Part shown: in pieces, positions 25,637 through 36,339 of the stretch
Layout of the letters: each line of letters starts with the position of its first letter
Numbering within the stretch: the stretch's first letter is position 1
DNA from: Leisingera sp. S132
Lineage (GTDB): Bacteria; Pseudomonadota; Alphaproteobacteria; Rhodobacterales; Rhodobacteraceae
DNA length: 64,000 bases
Assembly (NCBI RefSeq): GCF_025144465.1
Contig: NZ_CP083553.1
Location: 2,168,001-2,232,000, forward strand
Direction: 5' to 3'
Translations under genes and position numbers: made by a program
The notes under the pieces: generated by a model
The model's input: only the letters and a program-made list of their open reading frames with translations
Database searches by the model: none
Told to the model about the DNA's origin: nothing

Positions 25637-26388
25637 GCGTCAGCCAGACAGAGTTCACCCGCGCCATGATGGATGCGGGCCAGCCTGTGCCGGACGGTCT
25701 GATTGACCATCAGGACCAGCCCGCCGGGCGCCGTTTCAGTGTCTACCGCAACAACGTGGCGGTCTCCCTGACAGAGGCCATGCACAGCGCCTTTCCGGTG
25801 ATTGCCAAGCTTCTGGGCAAGCAGAACATGGATGGTCTGGCAGGCATCTTTCTGCGCCAGCATCCGCCGTCCTCGCCGCTGATGATGTTCTACGGCGAAC
25901 ACTTCCCCGCCTTCCTCGAAGGCATGGAGCAGCTCCGGCATCTGGGCTACCTTGGCGATGTCGCCCGGCTGGAGCTGGCCCTGCGCCGCGCCTACCACTC
26001 CGCCGATGCCGCGCCCGTTGCACCTGAGGCGCTTGGCGGGCTGACGCCGGATCAGCTGATGGGCACCCGCCTGTCTCTGGCTCCCGCAGTGCAGGTTATC
26101 TGTTCGCCTTGGCCCATTCACGCCATCTGGCGCTACAACACCGAAGACGGCGCGCCCAAGCCTGAGCCGCAGGCCCAGGACGTGCTGATCACTCGCCCTG
26201 AATTCGACTCCATTCCCCAGGTCCTGCCCTCCGCGGGCGCACTCTGGATCCGCGCCCTGATGCAGGGTGCCACCATCGGCGAAGCGCTGGAACAGGCCGC
26301 CGCCGCAGACGAAACCTTCGACCTGGGTGCCACGCTGGCCCTGCTGTTGCAGGGCGGCGCGATCACCGGATTGGACAGCAAAGGGTAA
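25633..26388 (+). CDS. bufC: BufC/HvfC partner protein (DUF2063)
   Basis: A 251-residue protein whose N-terminal DUF2063 domain (RRFSVYRNNVAVSLTEAM, then AFPVIAKLLG, about residues 30-60) is the DNA-binding-like fold used as recognition partner of MNIO enzymes. The C-terminal half (about 110-250) is the less conserved part. In bufferin and related MNIO systems this protein binds the precursor and presents it to the DUF692 enzyme. Four-base overlap with bufB and a four-base gap to the DoxX gene indicate one operon. Confidence 0.88.
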   Translation: MSVSQTEFTRAMMDAGQPVPDGLIDHQDQPAGRRFSVYRNNVAVSLTEAMHSAFPVIAKLLGKQNMDGLAGIFLRQHPPSSPLMMFYGEHFPAFLEGMEQLRHLGYLGDVARLELALRRAYHSADAAPVAPEALGGLTPDQLMGTRLSLAPAVQVICSPWPIHAIWRYNTEDGAPKPEPQAQDVLITRPEFDSIPQVLPSAGALWIRALMQGATIGEALEQAAAADETFDLGATLALLLQGGAITGLDSKG

Positions 26389-26392
26389 ATCC

Positions 26393-26956
26393 ATGCACGC
26401 ACTTGTCTCCATTCACGACGCCGTCTTCCGCCAGGTGGAAAGGGGCGGCAACTGGCTGCTGCCGCTGGCGGCACGCTTTGTCTTTGCCTCCACCCTGCTG
26501 CTCTATTTCTGGAACTCAGGCCTGACCAAGCTGGGCGACGGCATCCTCGGCCTGTTCAGCCCCTCGATCGGCGCCTACAGCCAGATCTTCCCGAAACAGC
26601 TTGAGGCGGTGGGCTATGACGTTTCCCAGTTCGGATTGTTTCAGAAGCTGGTAGTGCTGGCCGGCACCTACGCCGAGTTCATCCTGCCGCTGCTGATCGT
26701 GATTGGCCTGCTGACCCGTCTCGCCTCGCTGGGCATGATCGGCTTCGTCATCGTGCAGTCGCTGACCGACATCTACGGGCACGGCGCAACCGACGATAAA
26801 ACCCTTGGCGCGCTGTTCGACCGCTTCCCCGACGCGGTGATCCTGGACCAGCGGCTGTTCTGGGTCTTCCTGCTGGCGGTTCTGGTGGTCAAGGGCGCAG
26901 GCGCCCTGTCTGTGGACGCCCTGCTGCGCAGCCGGATGGAACCGGCCATCGCCTGA
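26393..26956 (+). CDS. DoxX family membrane protein of the bufferin operon
   Basis: A 187-residue inner-membrane DoxX protein with four hydrophobic segments (about 22-42, 80-105, 108-125, 150-172). It starts four bases after bufC and is followed by a terminator at 26981, so it is the last gene of the operon. DoxX proteins regularly accompany DUF692/DUF2063 operons (HvfX in Haemophilus); their part in peptide maturation, electron transfer or export is not established. Confidence 0.88.
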   Translation: MHALVSIHDAVFRQVERGGNWLLPLAARFVFASTLLLYFWNSGLTKLGDGILGLFSPSIGAYSQIFPKQLEAVGYDVSQFGLFQKLVVLAGTYAEFILPLLIVIGLLTRLASLGMIGFVIVQSLTDIYGHGATDDKTLGALFDRFPDAVILDQRLFWVFLLAVLVVKGAGALSVDALLRSRMEPAIA

Positions 26957-26980
26957 CGCCACCAAGGCTAGAAAACAAGA

Positions 26981-27012
26981 AAAGGCGCCCTGCCCCCGGC
27001 AGCGGCGCCTTT
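26981..27012. terminator. Bidirectional terminator after bufferin operon
   Basis: AAAGGCGCC (26981-26989) pairs exactly with GGCGCCTTT (27004-27012). It stands between two convergent genes. Confidence 0.8.
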
Positions 27013-27033
27013 GTCATGTGGATTTATGATGGG

Positions 27034-27402
27034 TCAGAAATGCGCCTTGGGCTCATCCGGCTTACCCGCTGCCAGCGCCATCAGACCGCCCACCGCGGCA
27101 AAGCTGAGCGGGAAGATGGTAAAGACGTTGAGGCCAAAGCCCGCATACATCCCCGCCGCCGACCCCAGCAGCAGTATGCCGCCCCACAGGGCCCGCGCCC
27201 GTGCCATCGCACCGCCGGCAATCGCCAGCAGCGGCGACAGCACCGCCAGCAGCCGCAGCTTCTCCACGTTCTCAACCTGTTCGGCCAGCCCCTCAACCTC
27301 GCCGAAATGCTCCACCGCAGCGGTGTAGCCGTAGCCGAAGAACCCCACCACCATGCCGAAAATCCCGGCGATGATCCCCAGAACAAGGGCTGCATTACGC
27401 AT
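27034..27402 (-). CDS. Hypothetical four-helix membrane protein
   Basis: A 122-residue membrane protein with hydrophobic segments near 4-24, 50-66, 69-84 and 90-108, and an acidic loop in between (EHFGEVEGLAEQVENVEKL). I do not recognise the family. The start at 27402 is preferred, with GGGAGA upstream. It is convergent with the DoxX gene. Confidence 0.6.
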   Translation of the reverse strand: MRNAALVLGIIAGIFGMVVGFFGYGYTAAVEHFGEVEGLAEQVENVEKLRLLAVLSPLLAIAGGAMARARALWGGILLLGSAAGMYAGFGLNVFTIFPLSFAAVGGLMALAAGKPDEPKAHF

Positions 27403-27444
27403 CAATTCTCTCCCAGAAACTGCGGTAACGACATATGCGCCGCC

Positions 27445-27762
27445 TCAAGCCGCGCCAAGGGCCGCCTTGGTGTTCTGATCCCAACCCAGGAATAATTCCC
27501 CGTCACGCTCGATCAGCGGCCGCTTCATCAAGGCCGGGTGCGCCCGCAGAAGATCCAGCGGTGCCCCGGCGCGCTCTTCCTCGCTCAGCCCCCTCCAGGT
27601 GGTCGACCGCGTGTTGACCAGCTTGTCGCCGAATTGCGCGTGGGCGGTCTCCAGCAATGCCCCCGGCATGCCATCCGCGCGGATATCGACCAGAACCGAA
27701 TCCGGAAGCGCTTTCAACGCCTTGCGGCAGGTATCGCAGTTCTTGAGCCCGTAGATTTTCAT
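27445..27762 (-). CDS. ArsC/Spx-family protein (YffB-like)
   Basis: A 105-residue thioredoxin-fold protein of the ArsC family. The N-terminus IYGLKNCDTCRKALKAL holds Cys8 and Cys11, and PALMKRPLIERDGELFLG is the typical second half. The CDTC motif is that of YffB/Spx-like members, not the single-Cys arsenate reductase form, so arsenate reduction is not implied. ATG 27762 is chosen from family length; GAAGG lies upstream. Confidence 0.8.
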   Translation of the reverse strand: MKIYGLKNCDTCRKALKALPDSVLVDIRADGMPGALLETAHAQFGDKLVNTRSTTWRGLSEEERAGAPLDLLRAHPALMKRPLIERDGELFLGWDQNTKAALGAA

Positions 27763-27873
27763 GATGCCTTCATGCTCCCCACCCGGCATTCACACAATTT
27801 ATGGTAGAATTCACCGGTTTCTCTTGATTTTCGTTCAGCCCGTGCAAAACTCTAGGTTGTTCGGCTTAACCAT

Positions 27874-27921
27874 GTTCCCCGCAATCAGGGAACGGGCCGG
27901 ATACCCCGGGGCATCCCGGGG
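27874..27921 (+). promoter_or_regulatory. Structured 5' leader of cold-shock gene
   Basis: Two hairpins lie in the leader: GTTCCC/GGGAAC (27874-27893) and the strong CCCCGGG/CCCGGGG (27904-27921, loop GCAT), followed by AAGGAGA (27937-27943). Long structured leaders are typical of cspA-like genes and may respond to temperature. Confidence 0.5.
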
Positions 27922-27951
27922 CGACGTGCAAAGTAGAAGGAGACACGGGAA

Positions 27952-28158
27952 ATGCCAAGCGGCACCGTGAAGTGGTTCAACACCACCAAAGGGTACGGGT
28001 TTATTGAACCCGATGAAGGCGGCAAGGATGTGTTCGTGCACATTTCAGCGGTGGAGCGGTCGGGCATGACCGGTCTCGCCGACAATATGAAAGTCGGCTA
28101 TCAGCTGACCGAGGGCCGGGACGGCCGGCAAATGGCAGCCGAGATCAAGGCGATGTAA
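27952..28158 (+). CDS. Cold-shock protein (CspA family)
   Basis: A 68-residue single cold-shock domain that binds single-stranded RNA/DNA. RNP1 (KGYGFIEP) and RNP2 (VFVHISAV) are intact. The start follows AAGGAGA at eight bases. The gene stands alone, with a long hairpin-rich leader before and a GC-rich hairpin after it. Confidence 0.95.
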   Translation: MPSGTVKWFNTTKGYGFIEPDEGGKDVFVHISAVERSGMTGLADNMKVGYQLTEGRDGRQMAAEIKAM

Positions 28159-28167
28159 GGCTTCATG

Positions 28168-28203
28168 CCTGCGCTGCGCCCGGACTTTGACCGGGCGCAG
28201 GCA
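28168..28203. terminator. GC-rich hairpin between csp and folA
   Basis: GCGCCCGG/CCGGGCGC (or alternatively GCCTGCGC/GCGCAGGC) around ACTTTGA, between convergent genes and without a clear T-run. Confidence 0.5.
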
Positions 28204-28215
28204 CTGAGGGCGGCC

Positions 28216-28695
28216 TCAGCCCCGCCGCAGATACTCCACCATCACACAGGCCGGATCGCTGCCCCGCAGCACCGTTTCCCCGGCCTTGGCCCAGCCGTCT
28301 TCCTGAAACTCCGGAAAGAATGCGTCGGCATCCTCGATGGTCAGATCGACCTCGGTGACCAGCAGCCTGTCTGCCATCCCCAGCATCCCGCGATAGATCC
28401 CCTCGCCGCCGATGCCATAGACGCGCCGGTAGCCTTGGGCATAGGCTTCCTGCACCGCGGCTTCGATCGAGGGCAGCACGGTCTCTGCCGCCTGCGGGTT
28501 GGAGGACACCACCAGATTGAGCCGGTTCTTCAACGGCTTCACCGGCAGACTGTCCCAAGTGTTGCGGCCCATGATGATGGCACCGCCCAGGGTCTCGCGC
28601 TGAAACGCCTTCAAATCCTCGGGCGCAAACCAGGGGATATCATTGTCCTTGCCGATGGCGCCGTTGCGCGCCCGCGCAGCGATCAGGGTAATCAT
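28216..28695 (-). CDS. folA: Dihydrofolate reductase
   Basis: A 159-residue enzyme that reduces dihydrofolate to tetrahydrofolate with NADPH. Motifs: LIAARARNGAIGKDNDIPW at the N-terminus, MGRNTWDSLPVKPL, and GIGGEGIYRGML near the cofactor site. It lies 18 bases downstream of thyA on the same strand, and the two form the usual thymidylate cycle pair (ThyA makes dihydrofolate, FolA recycles it). Confidence 0.95.
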   Translation of the reverse strand: MITLIAARARNGAIGKDNDIPWFAPEDLKAFQRETLGGAIIMGRNTWDSLPVKPLKNRLNLVVSSNPQAAETVLPSIEAAVQEAYAQGYRRVYGIGGEGIYRGMLGMADRLLVTEVDLTIEDADAFFPEFQEDGWAKAGETVLRGSDPACVMVEYLRRG

Positions 28696-28713
28696 GCCTG
28701 TTGTCCTTGTTCC

Positions 28714-29547
28714 TTAGACCGCCACCGGCGCCTTGATCACCGGATCGGGGTCATAATTCAGGATCTCGAAATCCTCGAAGGTGAAGTCGAAAATCGAGTT
28801 CACCTGACGCTTGATCCGCAACTGCGGCAGCGGCTTGGGGCTGCGCGACAGCTGCAGCTGCACCTGCTCCACATGGTTCGAATAGATATGCGCATCGCCC
28901 ATGGTGTGCACGAAATCCCCGGCCTCATAGCCGGTCACATGCGCCAGCATGGCCAGCAGCAGAGAATAAGACGCGATGTTGAACGGCACCCCCAGGAACA
29001 TGTCGGCAGAGCGCTGATAGAGCTGCATGTGCATCTTGCCGCCCGCAACCCGCACCTGCCACAGCGTATGGCAGGGCGGCAGCGCCATCTCCGGCACATC
29101 CGCCGGGTTCCAGGCCGACACGATCAGGCGGCGGCTGTCCGGGCTTTTGCGGATCATCTCCACCAGATCCGCGATCTGATCGACACTGCCCGCACGGTAA
29201 AGCGGCTCATCCCCGATGGTGCCCTCTGCCAGCTCCAGCTTGGGAAAGCGGCGCCATTGGTGGCCGTAGACGGGGCCCAGGTCGCCGTTCTCATCGGCCC
29301 ATTCGTCCCAGATCGACACGCCGTTTTCCTTCAGGTAGCGGATGTTGGTGTCGCCGGACAGGAACCACAGCAGCTCGTGAATGATGGAGCGCAGATGCAG
29401 TTTCTTGGTGGTTACCAGCGGGAACCCCTCCGCCAGGGAATAGCGCGCCTGCATCCCGAAACAGGACAGCGTGCCGGTGCCGGTGCGGTCGTCCGACGTC
29501 ACCCCGTGATCCAGTATGAACTGCAGCTGATCGTGATACTGTTGCAT
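28714..29547 (-). CDS. thyA: Thymidylate synthase
   Basis: A 277-residue enzyme that methylates dUMP to dTMP with methylene-tetrahydrofolate. The catalytic Cys159 lies in [52 protein letters not shown] and the dUMP-binding HIYSNH are also present. MQQYHDQ at 29547 is chosen as start by family length; the frame runs further upstream. Confidence 0.96.
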   Translation of the reverse strand: MQQYHDQLQFILDHGVTSDDRTGTGTLSCFGMQARYSLAEGFPLVTTKKLHLRSIIHELLWFLSGDTNIRYLKENGVSIWDEWADENGDLGPVYGHQWRRFPKLELAEGTIGDEPLYRAGSVDQIADLVEMIRKSPDSRRLIVSAWNPADVPEMALPPCHTLWQVRVAGGKMHMQLYQRSADMFLGVPFNIASYSLLLAMLAHVTGYEAGDFVHTMGDAHIYSNHVEQVQLQLSRSPKPLPQLRIKRQVNSIFDFTFEDFEILNYDPDPVIKAPVAV

Positions 29548-29774
29548 GGCCTGCTCCCTGCCCTCTGGCGCTGGCCCGGTCTTACCGTCCGGGCCCGGCG
29601 GGGCCAAGCGGGAATCCCTTGAGCCCTGCCCCTTGGGTCATACTACATCTGGCCCGGCCGGAATCAAAAGCCGCAAAATGAGCACAGGATCGTGACGGCA
29701 GCCCCCACTTTGCCGCTTTTCCTTCCATTCAGCGCGGGCAATACTGCGGGCAAAACCAATCAGGGGAAACCATC

Positions 29775-30203
29775 ATGCCGCTCACCTATTTGCACACCAT
29801 GGTCCGGGTAAAGGATCTGGAAAAATCCATGGCCTTCTTTGAACTCCTCGGCCTCAAGGAAACCCGCCGCTGGGACAATGAACAGGGCCGCTTTACCCTG
29901 GTCTTCATGGCGCCTCCCGGCCAGGAGGATGCCCCGGTCGAGCTGACATACAACTGGGACGGCGACGACGGGCTGCCCAGCGACAGCCGCCATTTCGGCC
30001 ATCTCGCCTATGGGGTGGATGACATCTATGCCACCTGCCAGCATCTGATGGACAACGGCGTCACCATCAACCGCCCGCCGCGCGACGGGCATATGGCCTT
30101 TGTGCGATCGCCCGACAATATTTCCATTGAACTGCTGCAGAACGGCACCTCCCTGCCCCCGGCTGAGCCCTGGGCCAGCATGGAGAACACCGGCCACTGG
30201 TAA
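29775..30203 (+). CDS. gloA: Lactoylglutathione lyase (glyoxalase I)
   Basis: A 142-residue metalloenzyme that converts the methylglyoxal-glutathione adduct to lactoylglutathione. All four metal ligands are seen: His7 (YLHTMVRV), Glu56 (VELTYNW), His76 (HFGHLAYGV) and Glu119 (ISIELLQ). AGGGGAAA precedes the ATG. It is a single gene. Confidence 0.92.
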   Translation: MPLTYLHTMVRVKDLEKSMAFFELLGLKETRRWDNEQGRFTLVFMAPPGQEDAPVELTYNWDGDDGLPSDSRHFGHLAYGVDDIYATCQHLMDNGVTINRPPRDGHMAFVRSPDNISIELLQNGTSLPPAEPWASMENTGHW

Positions 30204-30656
30204 GGCTGATCACCGGCCCGGTCCAGCCCCTGGCAGGTCTGTTCTTGGGCGGTCTGCTCGCGGGCATGTCTGTTCGCGGGCAGGACCGGCCGCTGTCCGG
30301 CTGCCCCCGTATCTCTCGCGGGTTGCGGGGCAAACGCCAAGGCAGGCTTAGCAGCATGGCCGGAAACGGCTGCAGCCGCCGCGAACAATCAGCCGGAACC
30401 CGTCAGCACCACCACGCCAAAAACCGGCGCAGCCCTGCCGGGGCTGTCCGTGCAAAGAACGCCTGTACTGCGGCCCGGAATAGCCGGGCGGAAAGGGCGG
30501 CCGCTTCTGCAGCCTCTGCCGTGGCCTACGCGAGACCCGGCGCCTTACCCTTCAATCCAATCAGAGCACGGTTTCCCCTCATGCCCTGTCAGCGGCCTGC
30601 CGGTGTTCCCCGGCTGCGCGGCCAATTGCCTGCTGGTGTGTTTTGCCGGCAGGCCC
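30204..30656. other. 453-base gap without a supported gene
   Basis: Frames open on the plus strand here have no ribosome-binding site and poor composition (Arg/Gly/Ala-rich). No RNA gene, strong repeat or terminator with a T-run was found. It may hold the promoter-less 3' flanks of gloA and the MarR-type gene, or be degenerate sequence. Confidence 0.4.
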
Positions 30657-31154
30657 TTAATAGATGTAACGGATCTGGTCCGACCAGTAGCGCTCCATGC
30701 GTTTCAGAGAGGCGGTAATATCCTCGATCCCTTCGGAGGAGATCACGTTCTTGCCTTCCAGCCCTTCGGCATGGCGGGAAAACAGCGCCGAAACGATATC
30801 GCGGATCTCGCGGCCGCGCTGGGTCAGGCGCACCCGCACGGACCGGCGGTCAATCTCGCAGCGCTGATGATGCATATAGCCCATCTCGACCAGTTTCTTG
30901 AGGTTGTAGCTGACATTGCTGCCCTGATAGTAGCCGCGGGTTTTCAATTCCCCTGCGGTCACCTCGTTGTCGCCGATATTGAACAGCAGCAGCGCTTGAA
31001 CCGCATTGATTTCCAATACACCAACGCGTTCGAACTCGTCCTTGATGACGTCCAGCAGCAGACGGTGAAGGCGCTCAAGCAGACCCAGCGCCTCCAGGTA
31101 GCCAGTCATGAAACCCTTGCGGTCCACCTGGCCAATTGGCAATTCCATACTCAT
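30657..31154 (-). CDS. petP: MarR-family regulator, PetP-like
   Basis: A 165-residue winged-helix regulator. The MarR domain lies at about residues 25-130: EINAVQALLLFNIG, then GSNVSYNLKKLVEMGYMHHQ as recognition helix and DRRSVRVRLTQRG as wing. Sequence character matches PetP of Rhodobacter capsulatus, there adjacent to petR; no petR is seen here. ATG 31154 is chosen from GGAG six bases upstream among several close ATGs. It is the last gene of a minus-strand run with sdhE and an XRE regulator, but 76 bases away. Confidence 0.75.
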   Translation of the reverse strand: MSMELPIGQVDRKGFMTGYLEALGLLERLHRLLLDVIKDEFERVGVLEINAVQALLLFNIGDNEVTAGELKTRGYYQGSNVSYNLKKLVEMGYMHHQRCEIDRRSVRVRLTQRGREIRDIVSALFSRHAEGLEGKNVISSEGIEDITASLKRMERYWSDQIRYIY

Positions 31155-31218
31155 TCGCATCTCCGACTCGAATTTGCTTCTGAGACAAGATGCCAACAAT
31201 TCCCGAAAAATCGGTTAA

Positions 31219-33213
<1,995 letters not shown>

Positions 33214-33227
33214 CAGGAGGCATGAGC

Positions 33228-33641
33228 ATGAGCGCCGATCTGCCGGAGTATTATTTCCGCGTCCGTGAGAACGGCGCTTTTGTCTTCCGGGTCGATACCG
33301 AGAACCGCAACCGGCGGATCGAGATGGACCAGATCGCCGTTGTGAACATCCGCAACGGCGAGATCAAGCCGCACGGTCAGCGCCAGCTGAGCGAACACGA
33401 CCTGGCAGAGATCAAATCCTGGATGGAAGCCCGCGCCGACGTCCTGGCGGCCCGCGATGTTGACGACATCCACCGCGCCATCGACCATCTGAACCTGACC
33501 GCCCATTGGGTCAACAGCCGCGCAACCGATGCGCAGCTGGAGGAGGTCACCGATGCGCTGCTGCTGGCCATGCACGACCTGCGCAACGTGCTGGTGCGCA
33601 AGAAGGCCGACCGGCTGATGAAGGAGCGCGGCGGGGAATAG
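33228..33641 (+). CDS. Conserved hypothetical protein (137 aa)
   Basis: A soluble 137-residue protein, predicted mixed fold with a beta-rich start (EYYFRVRENGAFVFRVD) and a helical second half. I do not recognise the domain. AGGAGG lies seven bases before ATG 33228 and only one base before ATG 33222, hence the choice. It lies 14 bases after the aspartate aminotransferase gene and is probably cotranscribed. Confidence 0.65.
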   Translation: MSADLPEYYFRVRENGAFVFRVDTENRNRRIEMDQIAVVNIRNGEIKPHGQRQLSEHDLAEIKSWMEARADVLAARDVDDIHRAIDHLNLTAHWVNSRATDAQLEEVTDALLLAMHDLRNVLVRKKADRLMKERGGE

Positions 33642-33656
33642 GACCGCACCGCCGGC

Positions 33657-34439
33657 TCAGCCGCAATACAGCGACCTGACAGAATAAGACCGGAACCCGG
33701 TTGGCACCTGCGGCAGGCCCGGCCATGCCCTATGCGGCAGGTGCCTCGGCAGGTTCGGGTTTCCCAGCACAAACAGGCTGCGCTGCCACCGCGCGTCTGG
33801 CGTGCCCGGCTCCACCCCTGTCAGCCGCAGCCGCCATCTCAGATGCAACCCAGCCCTTGCCTGCGCATCACCGCCCAGGCCGAAACCGCGGCGGCCCTCC
33901 TGCGCAGCCCGCCGCGGCATTGCCCCCTCCAGGCTCGCAACCTGACAGACAAACTGGCCGGTAACTTCTGCCCGCAGACCGCCGCGCGGCAGCGCCCGCG
34001 CCAGCGTCACCCGGTGGCCGGCTTTGATCCCTGTGCCGCGGACTTCAAACGTCAGCGGCTCAGACAATTCAAAAATCTCGGTGGCCGGCCCGAACAAACG
34101 CGCCTCCCCCTGCCAGCCGGCACCGCCGGCGAAACGCAGCGCATAGCGCCCGGGCGGCACCAGAACCTTGAAGAATTCCCCGCCGCGGATATAGGCCGCC
34201 AGCGCATCACCCTTGCTGCCGGACAGCACCAGGTAATAGTCGCCTCCATCGGGTGTCCTGACCTGCAGGGGAAAGACCGCAGGCAGCCCGCTGCGGTTCC
34301 ACATCAGCCCCGCCGGCGGGCGTTCAGGCGTGTCCCCCGCCGCCCCGGCCGCACTGGCACAGGGCAGCAGGCACAGCATCAGCGCCAGCACGGCGGTCAG
34401 CCGCCCGCCGGACCGTGGACCTGCACCTCTGTGTGGCAT
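33657..34439 (-). CDS. Secreted hypothetical protein (260 aa)
   Basis: A 260-residue protein with a clear signal peptide (basic start, LTAVLALMLCLLPCASAAGA, about 14-33). The mature part is beta-rich (PLQVRTPDGGDYYLVLSG, FKVLVPPGRYALRFAGG, FELSEPLTFEVRGTG), with two cysteines (FVCQVAS and the C-terminal LYCG). Its family is unknown to me; the periplasm is the likely location. GAGGAGAC precedes the ATG. It converges with the 33228 gene. Confidence 0.65.
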   Translation of the reverse strand: MPHRGAGPRSGGRLTAVLALMLCLLPCASAAGAAGDTPERPPAGLMWNRSGLPAVFPLQVRTPDGGDYYLVLSGSKGDALAAYIRGGEFFKVLVPPGRYALRFAGGAGWQGEARLFGPATEIFELSEPLTFEVRGTGIKAGHRVTLARALPRGGLRAEVTGQFVCQVASLEGAMPRRAAQEGRRGFGLGGDAQARAGLHLRWRLRLTGVEPGTPDARWQRSLFVLGNPNLPRHLPHRAWPGLPQVPTGFRSYSVRSLYCG

Positions 34440-34527
34440 GCCAAGTCTCCTCTCCGACGCTTTGCCGGAATGAAGGCAAACCTAGCATAAATGCGGCAGG
34501 GCCGCAGATACCGCCCCTCCCGGAACC

Positions 34528-35511
34528 TCAGGACGCCTTGGCGCCTGCCGCCTCCTTCATCGCGTCCACGCCCTTTTTCCACAGGTTGCCCTGCCACAGT
34601 TCCTCCAGCCCGGTTTCGCCGCTGGCGCCCTTGGTGGTCAGGTAGTCATAATAGGACGTCGGCTTGTGCCCGGTGATGTTATAGAAATCCGGGCTGCAGC
34701 GGGTGTAGAAACCGTTGGTCAGATACTCGAAGAACTCCGCCCGGGTGGCGCCGAAGTCGGCCTCGAACTGTTCCATGGACTGCGGGCGGTATTCGATCTC
34801 CCGGCCCATCGCACGGCCCAGGTCGGCGGCAATTTCCGCCATCGACTGCGGTGCCGGGCCGGTGATGTCATAGAACTTGTTGCCATGGCGCTCAGGTCCC
34901 TCGGCCAGAACCACTGCCGCCGCCTCGGCAATATCGCGGGTGGCAACAAAGGAGTTGCGCATGCCCCCCAGCGGGTTGGAAAACCAGCCCTCGCTCTCAA
35001 TTGTTTCGCAGTCGGTCTTCAGCAGGTGGTTCATGAAGAAGTTGTTGCGCAGCGCGGTCACGGTCAGCCCGGCGTCAATCAGCGCCTTCTCCCCCCACCA
35101 GTAGTGCTGAAGCATCAAGGGGATGCCCGCACCGGCGCGCGACGCATGGGTGTCCGCATCATAATCGGCGGTATTGGTGTCAGCCCCCATGCAGCTCACG
35201 CGCACCACATGCCTGATCTGTCCCTTGCGCGCCCCCAGCGCCTTGCAGAAGTCCAGATGCCCCTCCAGCATCGGGTCCAGCGAGGCGGAGTAGACCGCCG
35301 AAACGCCCTCCAACGCAGCCTCCCAGGTGGCCGGGTCCGACAGGTCGAATTTCACGGCTTCATCAGCTCCCAGCGCCTTCAGCTGTTCCGCCTTGGCCTC
35401 GCTGAAGTAGCAGGCTCGCACGGTGAACTGTTGCCCTTGCGCCAGACGCGCCACCAGCTCGCGGCCGATGCGGCCGGTGGCCGAGGTGATAAGAATGATC
35501 GGTTTGGACAT
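34528..35511 (-). CDS. NmrA-like NAD(P)-binding protein
   Basis: A 327-residue atypical short-chain dehydrogenase-type protein. The Rossmann motif reads ILITSATGRIGRELVARL. VSCMGADTN, LRNNFFMNHLL and NSFVATRDIAEAAAVVL are typical for NmrA/QOR2-like proteins, which sense or reduce quinones or simply bind NADP. Good ribosome-binding site (CAGGAGG). The length is somewhat above the usual 280-300 residues due to a C-terminal extension (YYDYLTTKGASGETG). Role unknown. Confidence 0.78.
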   Translation of the reverse strand: MSKPIILITSATGRIGRELVARLAQGQQFTVRACYFSEAKAEQLKALGADEAVKFDLSDPATWEAALEGVSAVYSASLDPMLEGHLDFCKALGARKGQIRHVVRVSCMGADTNTADYDADTHASRAGAGIPLMLQHYWWGEKALIDAGLTVTALRNNFFMNHLLKTDCETIESEGWFSNPLGGMRNSFVATRDIAEAAAVVLAEGPERHGNKFYDITGPAPQSMAEIAADLGRAMGREIEYRPQSMEQFEADFGATRAEFFEYLTNGFYTRCSPDFYNITGHKPTSYYDYLTTKGASGETGLEELWQGNLWKKGVDAMKEAAGAKAS

Positions 35512-35650
35512 GGCTGAGCCTCCTGACGGCGCAGGCCGCTGCCCGGCGCACGCGGTTTCAAATCTGCGCAGACCCTACAGGCAAGCCGCCATCTGCAGCC
35601 CCCGAAACCCGACGGGAAATGCACGGCTTCCGCCACCCTGCCAGACATGC

Positions 35651-35680
35651 AAAAAGGCCCCGCAATCCGCGGGGCCTTTC
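35651..35680 (-). terminator. Terminator of the EF-hand gene
   Basis: Eleven-base perfect stem AAAGGCCCCGC (35653-35663)/GCGGGGCCTTT (35669-35679), loop AATCC; on the minus strand it ends with TTTTT. Confidence 0.85.
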
Positions 35681-35782
35681 CTGCGCTGTGCCGTCACCTG
35701 CGCGGCTGGAAGGGACTATGCGCCTCCCCCCGAAAGGCAAGAGGGGTGCAGCAAGACGGCGCACCAGCGGCTTTGGCCGCAA

Positions 35783-36031
35783 TCAGCCTGCCTGGGTCAG
35801 AACACCCGCCTCGATTGCCGCGCTCACCTCTGCCGCATCGGCCTCGCCATCCTCATTGGCATCAATGGTGGCAAAGGTTTCCGCGGTCAGCTCCGGGAAC
35901 GCCAGCTGAAGCTCTTCCAGCGAGAAAGTACCGTTGCCATCAGCGTCCAGCTCTGCAGCCAGGTCCTTTGCAGCCAGCGGCGACGCGGTCAGAGCAGCAA
36001 CAGCGGCAGCGGTCAGGGCAAACTTTTTCAT
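35783..36031 (-). CDS. Periplasmic EF-hand calcium-binding protein
   Basis: An 82-residue protein with a signal peptide (MKKFALTAAAVAALTASPLAA) and two EF-hand loops: DADGNGTFSLEE (about 32-43) and DANEDGEADAAE (about 58-69). Both keep Asp at 1, Asp/Asn at 3 and 5, Gly at 6 and Glu at 12. It probably binds calcium in the periplasm; partner unknown. GGAG lies eight bases before ATG 36031; the more distal ATGs are less likely. Confidence 0.82.
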   Translation of the reverse strand: MKKFALTAAAVAALTASPLAAKDLAAELDADGNGTFSLEELQLAFPELTAETFATIDANEDGEADAAEVSAAIEAGVLTQAG

Positions 36032-36339
36032 GTGAGACACTCCAGTCATCATTTGGTTTGTTGCAGCCCGCGGTGTGTCCCGCGAGCCGTGGCAAACAGC
36101 TATGACGCGCCCTGATGCGGTACCATCCCCCAACCGCAGCCGACTGGAAACCCGGCGCAACGGCGCCGCTTTTCCCGTTTCAAATAAGCAGGTTACCGCC
36201 CTGCCGGACGGACCGGCCTTTGTCCGCGCACGTCCGGCAGGCGTTCCTGCGGCTTTCCGCCCGCCCCGCGGAAAATGCACCGGTGCCGGGAACCAATCCG
36301 AAATTCCGTTTCCGTCAACCAGCCCCGGAAGCCCGAATC

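Noticed and set aside
30245-30718. Open frame of about 157 codons in the gap after gloA
   Set aside because: No ribosome-binding site, Arg/Gly-rich composition, and it runs into the antisense of the MarR-type gene.
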